Notes: generated by a model from the sequence alone, not told the origin. A stretch of DNA of 64,000 bases from Micromonospora sp. NBC_01813 (GCF_035917335.1 NZ_CP109067.1:2045001-2109000), one strand, 5' to 3'; counted from the stretch's first letter, positions 8,049 to 20,308 are shown. Numbers and translations are program-made.

Positions 8049-9364
8049 CCCTGCTCGGGCAGCGCCCGGCCCAGCCGTACCGCGGCGGTCGCCCGACGGA
8101 AGGCTCCGACCGCGCCCACCGGGTCTCCCGTGTCGGCCAGCATGTCGCCGAGTTCGGCCCAGGCCCGCGACGCCTGCCGGGAGGCGTTGAGCCCGCTGAG
8201 GGTCTGGGCCGCCTCGGCGAACATCTCCCGCGATTGGGCCATCTCGTCGGCGGCGGCCAACGCGGCGGCGAGCGCGGTCTGGGCCCGGGCCCGTTCCAGG
8301 TGGGCCTGGCCGCCAAGTTCGGTCAGCGAGCGGCGGGCGCTCTGCACCGCGCCAGCCACGTCACCTTCCAGCAGCAGGGTGCGCGACAGTTCGGTCAGCA
8401 CGTAGCCGCGGTCGATGCCGCCGCCGATCTCGGTCAGGTCGCGCAACGCCCGCTCGAACACCGTCCGAGCTTCGCCGAGGCGCGGCGGTGAGTGGCTCAG
8501 CAGGATGCAGCCGTACGCGGTGAGCAGCCGGGCGGCGCTGCGCCGGTCCCGGTCCTGGCGGAAGAAGGCCAGCGCCTCCTCGGCGAGCTCGAGAGCTTCC
8601 CGGTAGCTGCCCTGTTCGCAGGCGACCTGGCTGGCGTTCCACAACACCGCGGCCCGGGCCCGGGGCGAGCCGATCCGCTCCGCGTGCCGCATGCCTTCCT
8701 GGAGCAGGCGCTCGGCCTGGCGCAGGTCACCCAGCTCGGCATGCGCGGCGGCGACGGTCGCGAGCAGCCGGATGGCGTCCTCCGACTCCCACGCCCCGAG
8801 TCGGTCGACCCGCTCCAGCGTGCCCATTCCGACCTCGACGACCCGCTGGAGTTCGCCGAGTTCGTACAGGCACCGGACCCAGCTGATCACCATCCCGAGC
8901 GAGGCGACGAAGGCCCGTCCGTCCGGGTTGTCGCGCAACAGCGACTCGTACTGCTGGGCGGCCTCGGCCAGCCGGCCCTGCTCGGCCAGCGCGCGGGCGA
9001 GCCCCAACTGCGCCTCGGACCGGGTCATCGGGTCCGGTGGCGCGGCGGCCAGCACCGAGGCGAACTGTCGTTCCGCTTCGGTGGGGTCGCCGGCTTCGAT
9101 GGCGAGCTGGCCGTAGGACAGGGTGAGGGTCGCCGGTCGGGTGGCGACGGCATCCGCGTCACCGGCGAGCTCATCGACGGAGCAGCCGAGGGTGTCGGCC
9201 AGGTCCCGCAGCACCTCCGGCTTCGGGGAACGGCGGCCAGCTTCGAGCAAGGAAATGTAACTGACCGACAGACTTCCCCTGGCCAGCTCCCGCTGGGTCA
9301 TGTTGCGCGCGATCCGCAGCGCCCGAAGCCGGCGGGGGAAGTCCGGGTGAACTTGTTGACTCAC
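8024..9364 (-). CDS. XRE-family regulator with TPR array (RRNPP-like architecture)
   Basis: About 446 aa. Residues about 8-64 form an XRE helix-turn-helix (FPRRLRALRIARNMTQRELA, then LSVSYISLLEAGRRSPKPEVL). The remaining 370 residues are helical tetratricopeptide-like repeats such as AERQFASVLAA and EAAQQYESLLRD. HTH plus TPR is the architecture of peptide-sensing RRNPP regulators (PlcR, NprR, PrgX) and of several actinobacterial developmental regulators. The start is GTG at 9364 with GGGGGA upstream. The gene is divergent from a small exported-peptide gene starting 55 bp away, and its first codons overlap the -35 region of that gene. This supports an autoregulated regulator/signal pair, which is an inference. 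Confidence 0.9.
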   Translation of the reverse strand: MSQQVHPDFPRRLRALRIARNMTQRELARGSLSVSYISLLEAGRRSPKPEVLRDLADTLGCSVDELAGDADAVATRPATLTLSYGQLAIEAGDPTEAERQFASVLAAAPPDPMTRSEAQLGLARALAEQGRLAEAAQQYESLLRDNPDGRAFVASLGMVISWVRCLYELGELQRVVEVGMGTLERVDRLGAWESEDAIRLLATVAAAHAELGDLRQAERLLQEGMRHAERIGSPRARAAVLWNASQVACEQGSYREALELAEEALAFFRQDRDRRSAARLLTAYGCILLSHSPPRLGEARTVFERALRDLTEIGGGIDRGYVLTELSRTLLLEGDVAGAVQSARRSLTELGGQAHLERARAQTALAAALAAADEMAQSREMFAEAAQTLSGLNASRQASRAWAELGDMLADTGDPVGAVGAFRRATAAVRLGRALPEQGQPAGRAG

Positions 9365-9386
9365 GACCGTCCCCCTTATTTACTTC
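9347..9386 (+). promoter_or_regulatory. Promoter and candidate operator of the exported-peptide gene
   Basis: GTGAACTTGTTGAC at 9347-9360 matches 13 of 14 bases of the element at 9570-9583. It contains a -35-like TTGACT (9356-9361), with TACTTC at 9381-9386 as a possible -10. It lies over the start codon region of the divergent regulator gene, so binding there could control both directions. The distance from the shared 11-bp core to the downstream start codon is 69 bp here and 67 bp at the second copy. Confidence 0.55.
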
Positions 9387-9418
9387 GAGGAAGGTTATAT
9401 CACCACCGAGGGGATCCA

Positions 9419-9562
9419 ATGAAGCTCATCCGCCTCATGGCCGTCGCCACATTCGTCGCCGCGATCGTGTTCGCCGCGGCCAACTTCGCGTCCGTCGCCG
9501 GACCCGGGCAGGTGGAAACGAACCCACCCGGCTGGCCGTCGTGCTGCGGAGTTGAATACTAG
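9419..9562 (+). CDS. Small exported peptide, candidate signal for the adjacent XRE-TPR regulator
   Basis: A 47-residue open frame with a strong ribosome site (GAGGGG at 9408-9413, 5 nt before the ATG). Residues 1-27 look like a signal peptide: MKLIRL, then a hydrophobic core of Ala/Val/Phe to about residue 24, then SVAG. The remaining 20 residues are polar, rich in Pro and Gly, and end SCCGVEY. This layout (short gene, secretion signal, distinct C-terminal tail, divergent from an HTH-TPR gene) is that of a peptide pheromone precursor in RRNPP systems. No family name is recognised. The promoter shares a 14-bp element with the next gene. The peptide could instead be a small lipoprotein-like or membrane peptide. 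Confidence 0.7.
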   Translation: MKLIRLMAVATFVAAIVFAAANFASVAGPGQVETNPPGWPSCCGVEY

Positions 9563-9569
9563 GGTTCCA

Positions 9570-9608
9570 GTCAACTTGTTGACCGACTGCCTGTCAACTG
9601 CCTACTCT
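9570..9608 (+). promoter_or_regulatory. Promoter with palindromic operator before the LuxR-type gene
   Basis: GTCAACTTGTTGAC (9570-9583) is an inverted repeat with 6-bp arms GTCAAC/GTTGAC around TT. It overlaps a -35 TTGACC (9579-9584), followed after 18 nt by a -10-like TACTCT (9603-9608). A further GTCAAC half site is at 9593-9598, inside the spacer. Compare the near-identical element at 9347-9360. Confidence 0.6.
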
Positions 9609-9639
9609 TCCGGAGTCACCACATCTCCGGAGGTCCCCC

Positions 9640-9906
9640 GTGTCCGAGCCGACCTGTCACCCCGGTCCGCGACTCTCCCAGCAGGAGACGGCGGTGCTGG
9701 TCGCCTATCTCTCCGGCCTGACCATGGTCGCTTCGGCGCGCCGGGTCGGCGTCGGCCTCGGCACCGCCAAGCAGTACCTCGAGCGGGTCAAGCGCAAGTA
9801 CGCCGCAGCCGGACGCCCGGCCCACACCAAGCTGGATCTCGCCCAGCGCGCCGTCGAGGACGGCCTACTGCCGTGGACCGACCGATCGCCCCGCCGCGCC
9901 GGTTGA
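9640..9906 (+). CDS. Stand-alone LuxR-type HTH protein
   Basis: About 88 aa. Residues about 11-75 form a GerE/LuxR-like helix-turn-helix (LSQQETAVLVAYLSGLTM, then GVGLGTAKQYLERVKRKYA). There is no receiver or ligand domain. The start is GTG at 9640 with GGAGG at 9629-9633. The gene follows the exported-peptide gene by 77 bp and has its own promoter carrying the shared palindrome. It is therefore probably an output gene of the XRE-TPR/peptide module. The HTH is unusual in helix 2 (MVASARRVG), so it may also be related to sigma region 4. Confidence 0.75.
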   Translation: MSEPTCHPGPRLSQQETAVLVAYLSGLTMVASARRVGVGLGTAKQYLERVKRKYAAAGRPAHTKLDLAQRAVEDGLLPWTDRSPRRAG

Positions 9907-9959
9907 CCGTCGGCGCCGTACCCGCCTGACAGTGGCCCACCCCTCGCTCCCGTCGCCGA

Positions 9960-10592
9960 CTAACCGGGGCGACGCCTCGGACGCGGCATCGCCTTCCGGT
10001 ACGCGCTCACCGTCGGATCACCGTCGATCCAGAACCGCCACGGCGTCTCCTGGCCCTGGCCGACCCCGACACGCGGCCCGCTGGCGACCGCCGCCGGCTC
10101 CAGCGCGACAACCGGCGCCGACAACGACACCAGGCCGGCCGAATCCAGCAGCGCGGCACCGTCGACCGCGCGATCCAGCCCGAGGGCGACCATCAGCCGG
10201 GCCGGGCCACGGGCCAGCTCCCGGTCACGCACCGCCGCGCCGCGTCGCTCGCGCGCCAACTCACGACCCGACACCACCTCGCCCGCACGCATCAGCACCG
10301 CCGCCGCCTGCCCGGGCGGGCCGGTCACCACGTTGCCGCACCAGTGCATGCCGTAGCTGAAGTAGACGTAGAGGTGACCGGGCGGCCCGAACATCACGGC
10401 GTTGCGGGGCGTACGGCCCCGGTGGGCGTGCGAGGCGGGATCGGCGCCTAACCCGCCGTACGCCTCGACCTCGGTAAGGCGGACCGCGACGCCGCCGGCG
10501 GTGACCACGCAGCCGAGCAATGCGCGGGCCGCGTCGTCGACCGGCCCGGCGAGCACCGCCGCGAGGTCGCCGACGGGTACGGGTGATCTCAT
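9960..10592 (-). CDS. 3-methyladenine DNA glycosylase (AAG/MPG family)
   Basis: About 210 aa. It removes alkylated purines such as 3-methyladenine to start base excision repair. The catalytic glutamate is in [10 protein letters not shown]. The family block [20 protein letters not shown] and [15 protein letters not shown] follows. The C-terminal [18 protein letters not shown] is typical. The start ATG at 10592 drops an upstream extension antisense to the neighbouring monooxygenase gene. It is divergent from that gene by 33 bp. Length matches the family. Confidence 0.92.
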   Translation of the reverse strand: MRSPVPVGDLAAVLAGPVDDAARALLGCVVTAGGVAVRLTEVEAYGGLGADPASHAHRGRTPRNAVMFGPPGHLYVYFSYGMHWCGNVVTGPPGQAAAVLMRAGEVVSGRELARERRGAAVRDRELARGPARLMVALGLDRAVDGAALLDSAGLVSLSAPVVALEPAAVASGPRVGVGQGQETPWRFWIDGDPTVSAYRKAMPRPRRRPG

Positions 10593-10625
10593 GGAATCCA
10601 GCACACCACACCCCTGGAGCAGCCG

Positions 10626-10961
10626 ATGTCCCCCGCCGACACCCCGCAGCCCCCGTACTACCTGGTGGTCTTCACCTCGACCCGCACCGACGACGACCTC
10701 GGGTACGCCGCAGCCGCCGCCCGGATGCTGGAACTCGCCGCCGAGCAGCCCGGTTTCCTCGGCGTCGACACCGCCCGCGACCCGCACGGTCTCGGCATCA
10801 CCGTGTCCTACTGGCGCGACGAGGAGTCGATCACCGTCTGGCGCCGACACCTGGAACACCTGGCGGTGCAGGACGACGGCCGGGCCCGGTGGTACGCCAG
10901 CTTCGCGGTGCACGTGGCCCGGGTGGAACGCGCGTACCGCTTCCCGCGCCCCACCCCGTGA
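10626..10961 (+). CDS. Antibiotic-biosynthesis monooxygenase (ABM) domain protein
   Basis: About 111 aa. It has the ferredoxin-like ABM fold signs: [15 protein letters not shown], then [15 protein letters not shown], then [18 protein letters not shown]. Small ABM proteins are cofactor-free oxygenases, haem-degrading enzymes or simple quinol/reactive-carbonyl handling proteins. Nothing nearby points to a biosynthetic cluster, so a housekeeping or stress role is more likely. It converges with argH 15 bp away. Confidence 0.8.
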   Translation: MSPADTPQPPYYLVVFTSTRTDDDLGYAAAAARMLELAAEQPGFLGVDTARDPHGLGITVSYWRDEESITVWRRHLEHLAVQDDGRARWYASFAVHVARVERAYRFPRPTP

Positions 10962-10976
10962 TCCACTGGCCTGTCG

Positions 10977-12440
10977 TCAGCGCGGGACGACGGTCTCGGC
11001 GGCCCAGCTGCGCCACTCGGCGAGCTGCTCGACGACCGACACGAGCTGGTCGGCGACCGGACCCGGGCCGGTCGAGCCGGGCGTGGTCCGCGCGGCCAGC
11101 GCCGAACGCACCGACAGCACGCTGCGCACCCCGCCGTCGAGGTGCTCGCTGACCAGCCGCAGGTCGTCGTCGGAGACCTCGTCGAGGGCGCATTCGCGGG
11201 CCGCGCAGAGCGCCACCAGCTGACCGGTGATCTCGTGCGCGTCCCGGAACGGCACCCCCTTGAGGACCAGCCAGTCGGCCACCTCGGTCGCCAGGGTGAA
11301 ACCGACCGGGGCGGCGGCGGCGAGCCGGTCCACCCGTACCGTCATCGTGGAGATCATCCCGGCGAGGGCCGGCAGCAGCAGCGCCAGGGTGTCCACCGCG
11401 TCGAACGCCGGCTCCTTGTCCTCCTGCATGTCCCGGTCGTAGGTCAGCGGCAGGCCCTTGAGCATGGTCAGCACCGCGACCAGCCCACCGACCAGCCGAC
11501 CAGACTTGCCCCGGGCCAGCTCGGCGATGTCGGCGTTCTTCTTCTGCGGCATGATCGACGACCCGGTGGCGAAGGCGTCGTCCAGCTCCACCCAGCCGAA
11601 CTCATGGGAGGTCCAGAGCACCACCTCCTCGCCGAGGCGGGACAGGTGCACCCCGATCAGCGCGGTGACGAAGAGGAACTCGGCGGCGAAGTCGCGGTCG
11701 GCGACCGCGTCCATCGAGTTGGCGAACGAGGTCCGGAACCCCAGCTCCTTGGCGACGACGCCGGGGTCCAGCGGCAGACCGGAGCCGGCCAGCGCGCCGG
11801 CGCCCAACGGCGACACCGAGGTACGCGCGTCCCAGTCCCGCAGCCGGTCCAGGTCACGCAGCAGCGGGTGCACATGGGCGAGCAGCCAGTGCCCGAACGT
11901 CACCGGCTGGGCGTGCTGCACGTGGGTCATCCCGGGCGCCGGGGTGTCCAGGTGCCGCTCGGCCTGCTCGACCAGGGCACCGGCCAGCTCGACCAGCTGC
12001 GCGGCCAGCCCACGGGCGTGGTCACGCAGGTAGAGCCGCAGATCGGTGGCGACCTGGTCGTTGCGGGACCGACCGGCGCGCAGCTTGCCACCGAGCGAAC
12101 CGAGCCGCTCCAGCAGGCCGCGTTCCAGCGCGGTGTGCACGTCCTCGTCCTCGATCGTCGGCCGGAACGACCCGGAGGCGCAGGCCGCCTCCAGGTCGTC
12201 CAACGCCGCGAGCATCCGACCCAGCTCGTCCGGGTCGAGCAGGCCGGCCGCCGCCAGCACCCGGGCGTGAGCCCGGGAACCGGCGAGGTCGTACGGGGCG
12301 AGCCGCCAGTCGAACTGGACGCTGACCGACAACCGGGCCAGCGCTTCGGCCGGCCCACCGGCGAAGCGTCCACCCCACAGGCTGGTGCGGTTCGGGCTGG
12401 CGGTGTTCTCGGTCAGGCTCTTGTCGTCCACGGCGACCAT
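10977..12440 (-). CDS. argH: Argininosuccinate lyase
   Basis: About 487 aa. It cleaves argininosuccinate to arginine and fumarate, the last step of arginine synthesis. The fumarase/aspartase signature GSSIMPQKKNADIAEL is near residue 300. SLWGGRFAGGPAEALARLS is the typical N-terminus and TSVSPLGAGALAGSGLPLD also fits. ATG at 12440 gives the normal start and lies 8 bp after the argG stop. It is the last gene of the argC-J-B-D-F-R-G-H run. Confidence 0.97.
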   Translation of the reverse strand: MVAVDDKSLTENTASPNRTSLWGGRFAGGPAEALARLSVSVQFDWRLAPYDLAGSRAHARVLAAAGLLDPDELGRMLAALDDLEAACASGSFRPTIEDEDVHTALERGLLERLGSLGGKLRAGRSRNDQVATDLRLYLRDHARGLAAQLVELAGALVEQAERHLDTPAPGMTHVQHAQPVTFGHWLLAHVHPLLRDLDRLRDWDARTSVSPLGAGALAGSGLPLDPGVVAKELGFRTSFANSMDAVADRDFAAEFLFVTALIGVHLSRLGEEVVLWTSHEFGWVELDDAFATGSSIMPQKKNADIAELARGKSGRLVGGLVAVLTMLKGLPLTYDRDMQEDKEPAFDAVDTLALLLPALAGMISTMTVRVDRLAAAAPVGFTLATEVADWLVLKGVPFRDAHEITGQLVALCAARECALDEVSDDDLRLVSEHLDGGVRSVLSVRSALAARTTPGSTGPGPVADQLVSVVEQLAEWRSWAAETVVPR

Positions 12441-12448
12441 TGTGGGGG

Positions 12449-13687
12449 TCAGGATCCGGAGCCAGGCAGCCGGGACTGCCCACCGGGGCCGGCGAGCCGC
12501 CCGTCGCGGGCGGTGGCCAGCCGGCTGGACAGCCCCCACAACTGCACGAACCCCTTGGCCTGACTCTGGTCGAAGGTGTCGCCGGTGTCGTAGGTGGCCA
12601 GGTTGAAGTCGTACAGGCTGGCGTCGGAGCGCCGGCCGACGACGACCGCGCGGCCGCCGTGCAGCACCAGCCGGACCTCGCCGCTGACGTACCGCTGGGT
12701 CTCATCGATGAACGCGTCCAGGGCCTGCTTGAGCGGCGAGAACCACAGGCCGTCGTAGACCAGCTCACCCCAGCGCTGGTCCACGGTCCGCTTGAACCGG
12801 GCCACCTCGCGCTCCACGGTGACGTTCTCCAGCTCCTGGTGGGCGGCGATCAACGCGATCGCGCCCGGTGCCTCGTACACCTCGCGGCTCTTGATCCCGA
12901 CGAGCCGGTCCTCGACCATGTCGAGCCGGCCGATGCCCTGCGCGCCGGCCCGCCGGTTCAGCTCCACGACCGCCTGGTACGGGGTGACCGTCTCGCCGTC
13001 GATCGCCACCGGCACGCCGGCGTCGAAGGTGATGACGACCTCGTCGGCGTCGCGCGGCGTCGCCGGGTCGGCGGTGTAGGAGTACAGGTCCTCGATCGGG
13101 GCGTTCCAGATGTCCTCCAGGAAGCCGGTCTCCACGGCCCGGCCCCACAGGTTCTGGTCGATCGAGTACGGCGACTTGTGCGACACGTCGATCGGCAGGC
13201 CCTTCTCCTCGGCCAACGCGATCGCCTTGTCCCGGGTCCAGGCGAAGTCCCGGGCCGGGGCGATCACCTTCAGCTCGGGTGCGAGCGCGCCGATGCCGAC
13301 CTCGAACCGGACCTGGTCGTTGCCCTTGCCGGTGCAGCCGTGCGACACGACGGTGCCGCCGTGCTTGCGGGCCGCCTCGACCAGGTGCTTGACGATCAGC
13401 GGCCGGCTCAGCGCCGACACCAGCGGGTAGCGGTCCATGTAGAGGGCGTTGGCGCGCAGCGCCGGTACGCAGAAGTCGGCCGCGAACTCGTCGCGGGCGT
13501 CGATCACCTCGGACTCGACCGCGCCGCAGTCCAGCGCGCGCTGCCGGATGACCTCCATGTCCTCGCCGCCCTGGCCGACGTCGACGGCGACCGCGATCAC
13601 CTCGGCGCCGAGTTCCCCGGCGAGGTACGGGATGGCGACCGACGTGTCCAGGCCGCCGGAGTAGGCGAGTACCACCCGCTCAGTCAT
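12449..13687 (-). CDS. argG: Argininosuccinate synthase
   Basis: About 412 aa. It condenses citrulline and aspartate with ATP. The N-terminal PP-loop [18 protein letters not shown] and the signature [15 protein letters not shown] are intact. [15 protein letters not shown] is also conserved. The C-terminus is slightly extended with a Gly/Ser-rich tail. It sits between argR and argH with a 39-bp gap to argR and 8 bp to argH, so a separate internal promoter cannot be excluded. Confidence 0.97.
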   Translation of the reverse strand: MTERVVLAYSGGLDTSVAIPYLAGELGAEVIAVAVDVGQGGEDMEVIRQRALDCGAVESEVIDARDEFAADFCVPALRANALYMDRYPLVSALSRPLIVKHLVEAARKHGGTVVSHGCTGKGNDQVRFEVGIGALAPELKVIAPARDFAWTRDKAIALAEEKGLPIDVSHKSPYSIDQNLWGRAVETGFLEDIWNAPIEDLYSYTADPATPRDADEVVITFDAGVPVAIDGETVTPYQAVVELNRRAGAQGIGRLDMVEDRLVGIKSREVYEAPGAIALIAAHQELENVTVEREVARFKRTVDQRWGELVYDGLWFSPLKQALDAFIDETQRYVSGEVRLVLHGGRAVVVGRRSDASLYDFNLATYDTGDTFDQSQAKGFVQLWGLSSRLATARDGRLAGPGGQSRLPGSGS

Positions 13688-13726
13688 TGTCTCGTGCTCC
13701 TTATTTCGGTACTGATGTGCGACAGG

Positions 13727-16406
<2,680 letters not shown>

Positions 16407-17327
16407 TCAGGACTCCCCGTCGTTCGTCGGGTCAGTGACCATGGTGCCGAAGCCTTCGGAGGTGAAGACTTCCAGCAGGGTGGAGTGGGCGACCCGGCCG
16501 TCGACCACGTGTGCGGCCGGCACTGCGCCGCGTACTGCCCGCAGGCAGGCCTCCATCTTCGGCACCATGCCGGCGGCGAGGGTGGGCAGCAGATCGGCCA
16601 GCTCGTCGGCGCTGATCCGGCTGATCAGGCTGGTGGTGTCGGGCCAGTCGGCGTACAGGCCGGGCACGTCGGTGAGGACGACCAGCTTACGGGCCCGCAG
16701 TGCGATGGCGAGCGCGGCGGCGGCGGTGTCGGCGTTGAGGTTGTGCAGGACACCGTCGACGTCCGGCGCCACCGTGGAGATCACCGGAATGCGGCCGGCG
16801 GCGATGATGTCGGTCACCGCCGACGGGTTGACCGTGTCGACGTCGCCGACCTGGCCGATGTCGACCGGCTCGCCGTCGACGTACGCGGGGCGGCGCACGG
16901 CGGTGAACAGCCGGGCGTCCTCGCCGGAGAGCCCGACCGCGTACGGCCCGTGCTCGTTGATCAGACCGACGAGTTCCCGGCCGACCTGGCCGACCAGCAC
17001 CATCCGGACGACGTCCATCGCTTCCGGGGTGGTGACCCGCAGGCCGCCCTTGAACTCGCTGGCGATGCCGAGCCGGCGCAGCATGCTGGAGATCTGCGGC
17101 CCACCGCCGTGCACCACGACCGGGCGGATGCCGGCGTACCGCATGAAGACCATGTCGGCGGCGAAGGCCCGCTGCAGCTGCGGGTCGATCATCGCGTTGC
17201 CGCCGTACTTGACCACGACGGTCTCGCCATGGAAACGGGCCAGCCAGGGCAACGCCTCGATCAGCGTGGCGGCCTTGGACTGGGCGGCGCTGAGGTCACG
17301 GCTCAGCTGTTCATGGACGTCGGTCAT
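16407..17327 (-). CDS. argB: Acetylglutamate kinase
   Basis: About 306 aa. It phosphorylates N-acetylglutamate and is normally the arginine-feedback-inhibited step. [15 protein letters not shown] is the nucleotide-binding start, followed by [13 protein letters not shown] and [14 protein letters not shown]. The N-terminus carries an extra helix ([20 protein letters not shown]) of the kind found in arginine-inhibitable hexameric forms. ATG at 17327 overlaps the argJ stop by 4 bp. Confidence 0.97.
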   Translation of the reverse strand: MTDVHEQLSRDLSAAQSKAATLIEALPWLARFHGETVVVKYGGNAMIDPQLQRAFAADMVFMRYAGIRPVVVHGGGPQISSMLRRLGIASEFKGGLRVTTPEAMDVVRMVLVGQVGRELVGLINEHGPYAVGLSGEDARLFTAVRRPAYVDGEPVDIGQVGDVDTVNPSAVTDIIAAGRIPVISTVAPDVDGVLHNLNADTAAAALAIALRARKLVVLTDVPGLYADWPDTTSLISRISADELADLLPTLAAGMVPKMEACLRAVRGAVPAAHVVDGRVAHSTLLEVFTSEGFGTMVTDPTNDGES

Positions 17328-18520
17328 GTCGAGTACGCCGAGTTCTCGTGCACGTACGCGTGCGACAGGTCGTTGGTCCAGATGGTCGCGGTGTCGGTGC
17401 CGGCGTGCAGGTCGACGCCGATGTGCACCTGCCGGCCGGTCAGGTCGACCTGGTCGCGGGGCGCGGCGGCGGCCCCGCCCCGGCAGATCCACACGTCGTT
17501 GATCGCCACGTCGAGCTGGTCGGGGTCGAACGCGGCGCTGGTGGTGCCGACCGCCGCCAGGATCCGCCCCCAGTTGGGGTCGTTGCCGAACAGCGCCGTC
17601 TTGACCAGATTGTTGCGGGCCACCGCCCGGCCGACCTCGACCGCGTCGGCCTCACTGGCCGCGCCGAGCACCTCGATCGCGACCTCCTTGCTGGCCCCTT
17701 CGGCGTCGGCGATCAACTGCCGGGCCAGGTCGGCGCAGGCGGCCGTCACCGCAGCGGTCAGCTCGGCTGACGTCGGGGTGACCCCGGAGGCACCGCTGGC
17801 CAGCAGCAGCACCGTGTCGTTGGTCGACAGGCAGCCGTCGGAGTCGATCCGGTCGAAGGTCGTCCGGCAGGCCTCGCGCAGCGCGGCGTCCAGGTCGGCG
17901 GCGTCGGCGAGCGCGTCGGTGGTCAGTACGCAGAGCATGGTGGCCATTGCCGGGGAGAGCATGCCGGCGCCCTTGGCCATCCCGCCGACCCGCCAGCCGG
18001 CACCCTCGATCGTGACGGTCTTCGGCCGGGTGTCGGTCGTCATGATCGCCTCGGCGGCGGCCGGTCCCCCGTCGGAGGCCAGCCCGGTGACCACCTGGGT
18101 CACCCCGGCGAGGAGCTTGTCCATCGGCAGCCGCTCCCCGATCAGCCCGGTGGAGCAGACCGCGACCTCACCGGCCCCGACATCGAGGCCGGCGCCGGCC
18201 CCCGTGCCGCCCGCTTTGGTGAGTGTCGCGGCGACGTGTTCGGCGGTGGCGTGGGTGTCCTGGAAGCCGGCCGGCCCGGTGCAGGCGTTGGCCCCACCGG
18301 AGTTGAGCACCACCGCCCGCAGCGCACCGGCCCGCAGCACCTGCCGGCTCCACAGCACCGGTGCGGCCTGCACCCGGTTGGCGGTGAAGACCCCGGCGGC
18401 GGCGGTGGCCGGCCCGTCGTTGACGACCAGCGCCACGTCGGCCGCACCACTGGACTTGAGCCCGGCGGCCACCCCGCCCGCCCGGAACCCCTTCGGCGCG
18501 GTAACGCTCACCTGAGCCAC
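17324..18520 (-). CDS. argJ: Bifunctional ornithine/glutamate N-acetyltransferase
   Basis: About 398 aa. It recycles the acetyl group from N-acetylornithine to glutamate. The conserved [20 protein letters not shown] spans the site where the precursor cleaves itself before the catalytic threonine. SGGANACTG and [12 protein letters not shown] are further family motifs. GTG at 18520 follows GAAAG. An in-frame GTG at 18508 follows CAGG and is an alternative start. There is a 46-bp gap to argC. Confidence 0.96.
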   Translation of the reverse strand: MAQVSVTAPKGFRAGGVAAGLKSSGAADVALVVNDGPATAAAGVFTANRVQAAPVLWSRQVLRAGALRAVVLNSGGANACTGPAGFQDTHATAEHVAATLTKAGGTGAGAGLDVGAGEVAVCSTGLIGERLPMDKLLAGVTQVVTGLASDGGPAAAEAIMTTDTRPKTVTIEGAGWRVGGMAKGAGMLSPAMATMLCVLTTDALADAADLDAALREACRTTFDRIDSDGCLSTNDTVLLLASGASGVTPTSAELTAAVTAACADLARQLIADAEGASKEVAIEVLGAASEADAVEVGRAVARNNLVKTALFGNDPNWGRILAAVGTTSAAFDPDQLDVAINDVWICRGGAAAAPRDQVDLTGRQVHIGVDLHAGTDTATIWTNDLSHAYVHENSAYST

Positions 18521-18566
18521 CTTTCGTTCGCGACTGCGGGACTCCGCTGCGCTACGTTCCTCGCGC

Positions 18567-19592
18567 TCACGGCGCGACCCCGAGGCGGGTAAGGCCGGTG
18601 GCTTCAGGTAGGCCCAGCATCAGGTTGGCGCACTGTACGGCCTGACCGGCGGCACCTTTGCCGAGGTTGTCGATGGCGCTGGTCACGATCACCCGTCCCG
18701 AGTCGATGTCGGTGGTCACCTGCAGGTGGCAGGAGTTGGAGCCAAGGGTCGCGGCGGTGGCCGGCCAACTGCCGGCGGGCAGCAGGTGCACGAACGGTTC
18801 GTCGGCGTACGCGGCGGTCAGCGCCTCGCGCGCGACGGCGGCCGCGTCGACGGCGCCGCCCGCACCGCTCGCTGGGAGGGCCGTGACCGTGGCCAGGATG
18901 CCGCGCGGCATCGGGGCCAGCACCGGGGTGAGGGAAAGGCTGGTCGCGCCGGTGGCCTGCTTGATCTCCGGGACGTGCTGGTGCGCACCCACCTTGTACG
19001 GCGACAGGCTGCTCATCACCTCGCTGGCCAGCAGGTGGGTCTTGGCGGCCCGGCCGGCGCCGGAGGTGCCGCTGGCGGCGACCACCACGACGTCTGCGGG
19101 CTCCACTACGCCGGCGACGATCAGCGGGGCAAGTGCCAGGGTGATGGCGACGGCGTAGCAGCCGGTGGCGGCGACCCGGTCGGCGGCGGCGATCCGGTCC
19201 CGTTGGCCGGGCAGCTCCGGCAGGCCGTACGTCCAGGCACCGGCGTGCCGGCCGCCGTAGTAGCGGTCCCAGGCGGCGGCGTCGGTCAGCCGGTGGTCGG
19301 CGCCGAGGTCGACGACCTTGACCCCGGCCGGCAGGGTGGCCGCGATCGCGGCGGACTCGCCGTGCGGCAGGGCCAGGAACACCAGGTCCGCGTCGGCGAA
19401 GCTGGCGGCGTCGGTGCCGGCGAAGGTCAGGTCGAGGCCGACCAGATGCGGATGTACGGCGGCGACCGGCGCGCCCGCGTGGCTGTGTGCCGTGGCGGCG
19501 ACCAGGTCCAGCTCGGGGTGCCCGGCGATCAGCCGCAGCAGCTCTCCCCCGGCGTACCCGCTCGCGCCGGCGACGGCGACCCGGATGCCCAT
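18567..19592 (-). CDS. argC: N-acetyl-gamma-glutamyl-phosphate reductase
   Basis: About 341 aa. NADPH-dependent reduction of acetylglutamyl phosphate. The Rossmann motif VAVAGASGYAGGELLRL begins the protein, and the catalytic cysteine is in VAATGCYAVA. ATG at 19592 is preferred over GTG 19598 because GGAGG sits 5 nt upstream of the ATG and overlaps the GTG. It is the first gene of the cluster, directly downstream of an ARG-box-like site. Confidence 0.96.
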   Translation of the reverse strand: MGIRVAVAGASGYAGGELLRLIAGHPELDLVAATAHSHAGAPVAAVHPHLVGLDLTFAGTDAASFADADLVFLALPHGESAAIAATLPAGVKVVDLGADHRLTDAAAWDRYYGGRHAGAWTYGLPELPGQRDRIAAADRVAATGCYAVAITLALAPLIVAGVVEPADVVVVAASGTSGAGRAAKTHLLASEVMSSLSPYKVGAHQHVPEIKQATGATSLSLTPVLAPMPRGILATVTALPASGAGGAVDAAAVAREALTAAYADEPFVHLLPAGSWPATAATLGSNSCHLQVTTDIDSGRVIVTSAIDNLGKGAAGQAVQCANLMLGLPEATGLTRLGVAP

Positions 19593-19602
19593 ACCCACCT
19601 CC

Positions 19603-19649
19603 GCATTTCTATGCAGAGGAAGGTATCAGGATGCAGCACCTCCCGACAA
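19603..19649 (-). promoter_or_regulatory. argC promoter with ARG-box-like operator
   Basis: On the minus strand, TTGTCG (19649-19644), a 16-nt spacer and GATACC (19627-19622) form a reasonable promoter. Just downstream, GCATAGAAATGC (19614-19603) is a GCAT/ATGC palindrome with a 4-nt centre, as in ArgR half sites. A second TGCAT lies inside the spacer. Arginine-ArgR repression of the whole cluster from here is inferred. Confidence 0.55.
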
Positions 19650-19667
19650 CCCCTCCCAAGATCCTGA

Positions 19668-19725
19668 CGATCTTGCAGTTATCGATGGACAATTCCGGCA
19701 AATGCTCTCGATAACTGCAAGATCG
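19668..19725. repeat. Dispersed intergenic palindrome, copy 1
   Basis: Left arm CGATCTTGCAGTTATCGA (19668-19685) is a perfect 18-bp inverted repeat of 19708-19725, with a 22-nt centre. Two relatives with the same 22-nt centre length lie at 31168-31229 and 47945-48006. It lies 3' of the DUF427 gene, separated by a tract that is C-rich in gene sense. Read on the minus strand, the centre ends in TTGTCCA like the other copies. Confidence 0.85.
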
Positions 19726-19770
19726 CTGCGGACGGAGGGGTTGGGGTTGGGGTGAAGTGTGGTGCGGCTG

Positions 19771-20055
19771 TCAGTCGACGACTTCGACGTCGCGCCAGAA
19801 GGCGACCCGGTCGCGGATCGAGTCGGCCGCCGGCAGCGGCTCCGGGTAGTACCAGACGGCGTCAGCACTGCGCTGACCCTCGTGTTCCAGACTGAGGTAG
19901 GAGGCGTCACCCTTCCACGGGCAGTGGGTGTGCGTCTCGGAGTCACGCACCAGGTCGTCACGCAGCGACGACCGGGGGAAGTAGTGGTTTCCTTCGACGA
20001 CGACCGTGTCGTCGCTCTCGGCGATCACGAGTCCGTTCCAGATGGCCTTCGGCAT
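19771..20055 (-). CDS. DUF427 family protein
   Basis: About 94 aa. Starts MPKAIWNGLVIAESDDTVVV and contains FPRSSLRDDLV, THCPWKGDASYLS and AVWYYPEPL, which are characteristic of DUF427, a small beta-barrel family of unknown function. The start at 20055 is chosen by homology to the usual N-terminus. The gene is monocistronic, and the first palindrome lies 45 bp after its stop. Confidence 0.88.
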   Translation of the reverse strand: MPKAIWNGLVIAESDDTVVVEGNHYFPRSSLRDDLVRDSETHTHCPWKGDASYLSLEHEGQRSADAVWYYPEPLPAADSIRDRVAFWRDVEVVD

Positions 20056-20308
20056 GATGACCAGCGTAGGCCGCCGATCGTGGTGCTGGCGACCAATCGG
20101 ATGCCGCCTCGACCCGACCATACGCCCGCACACAGTAGACTACAGCGGGTTGCATCGATATTATGTTGTCAGCCATGCGCGACCGGCTCTCTAGTGCCGT
20201 CTCGCCGTTCGCAGGAGCGCCGTCGCGACAACCCGGTACCGCGACACCCGAGAGGTGGCGTTGGAGACGGACTCACGGATGACCACGTTCCAAGCCAGAG
20301 GAGATCCG

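Noticed and set aside
19733-19756. GGGGTTGGGGTTGGGG run as telomere or G-quadruplex element
   Set aside because: Short and single. Kept only as the C-rich tract (in gene sense) next to the palindrome, since G-rich runs are common at this GC content.
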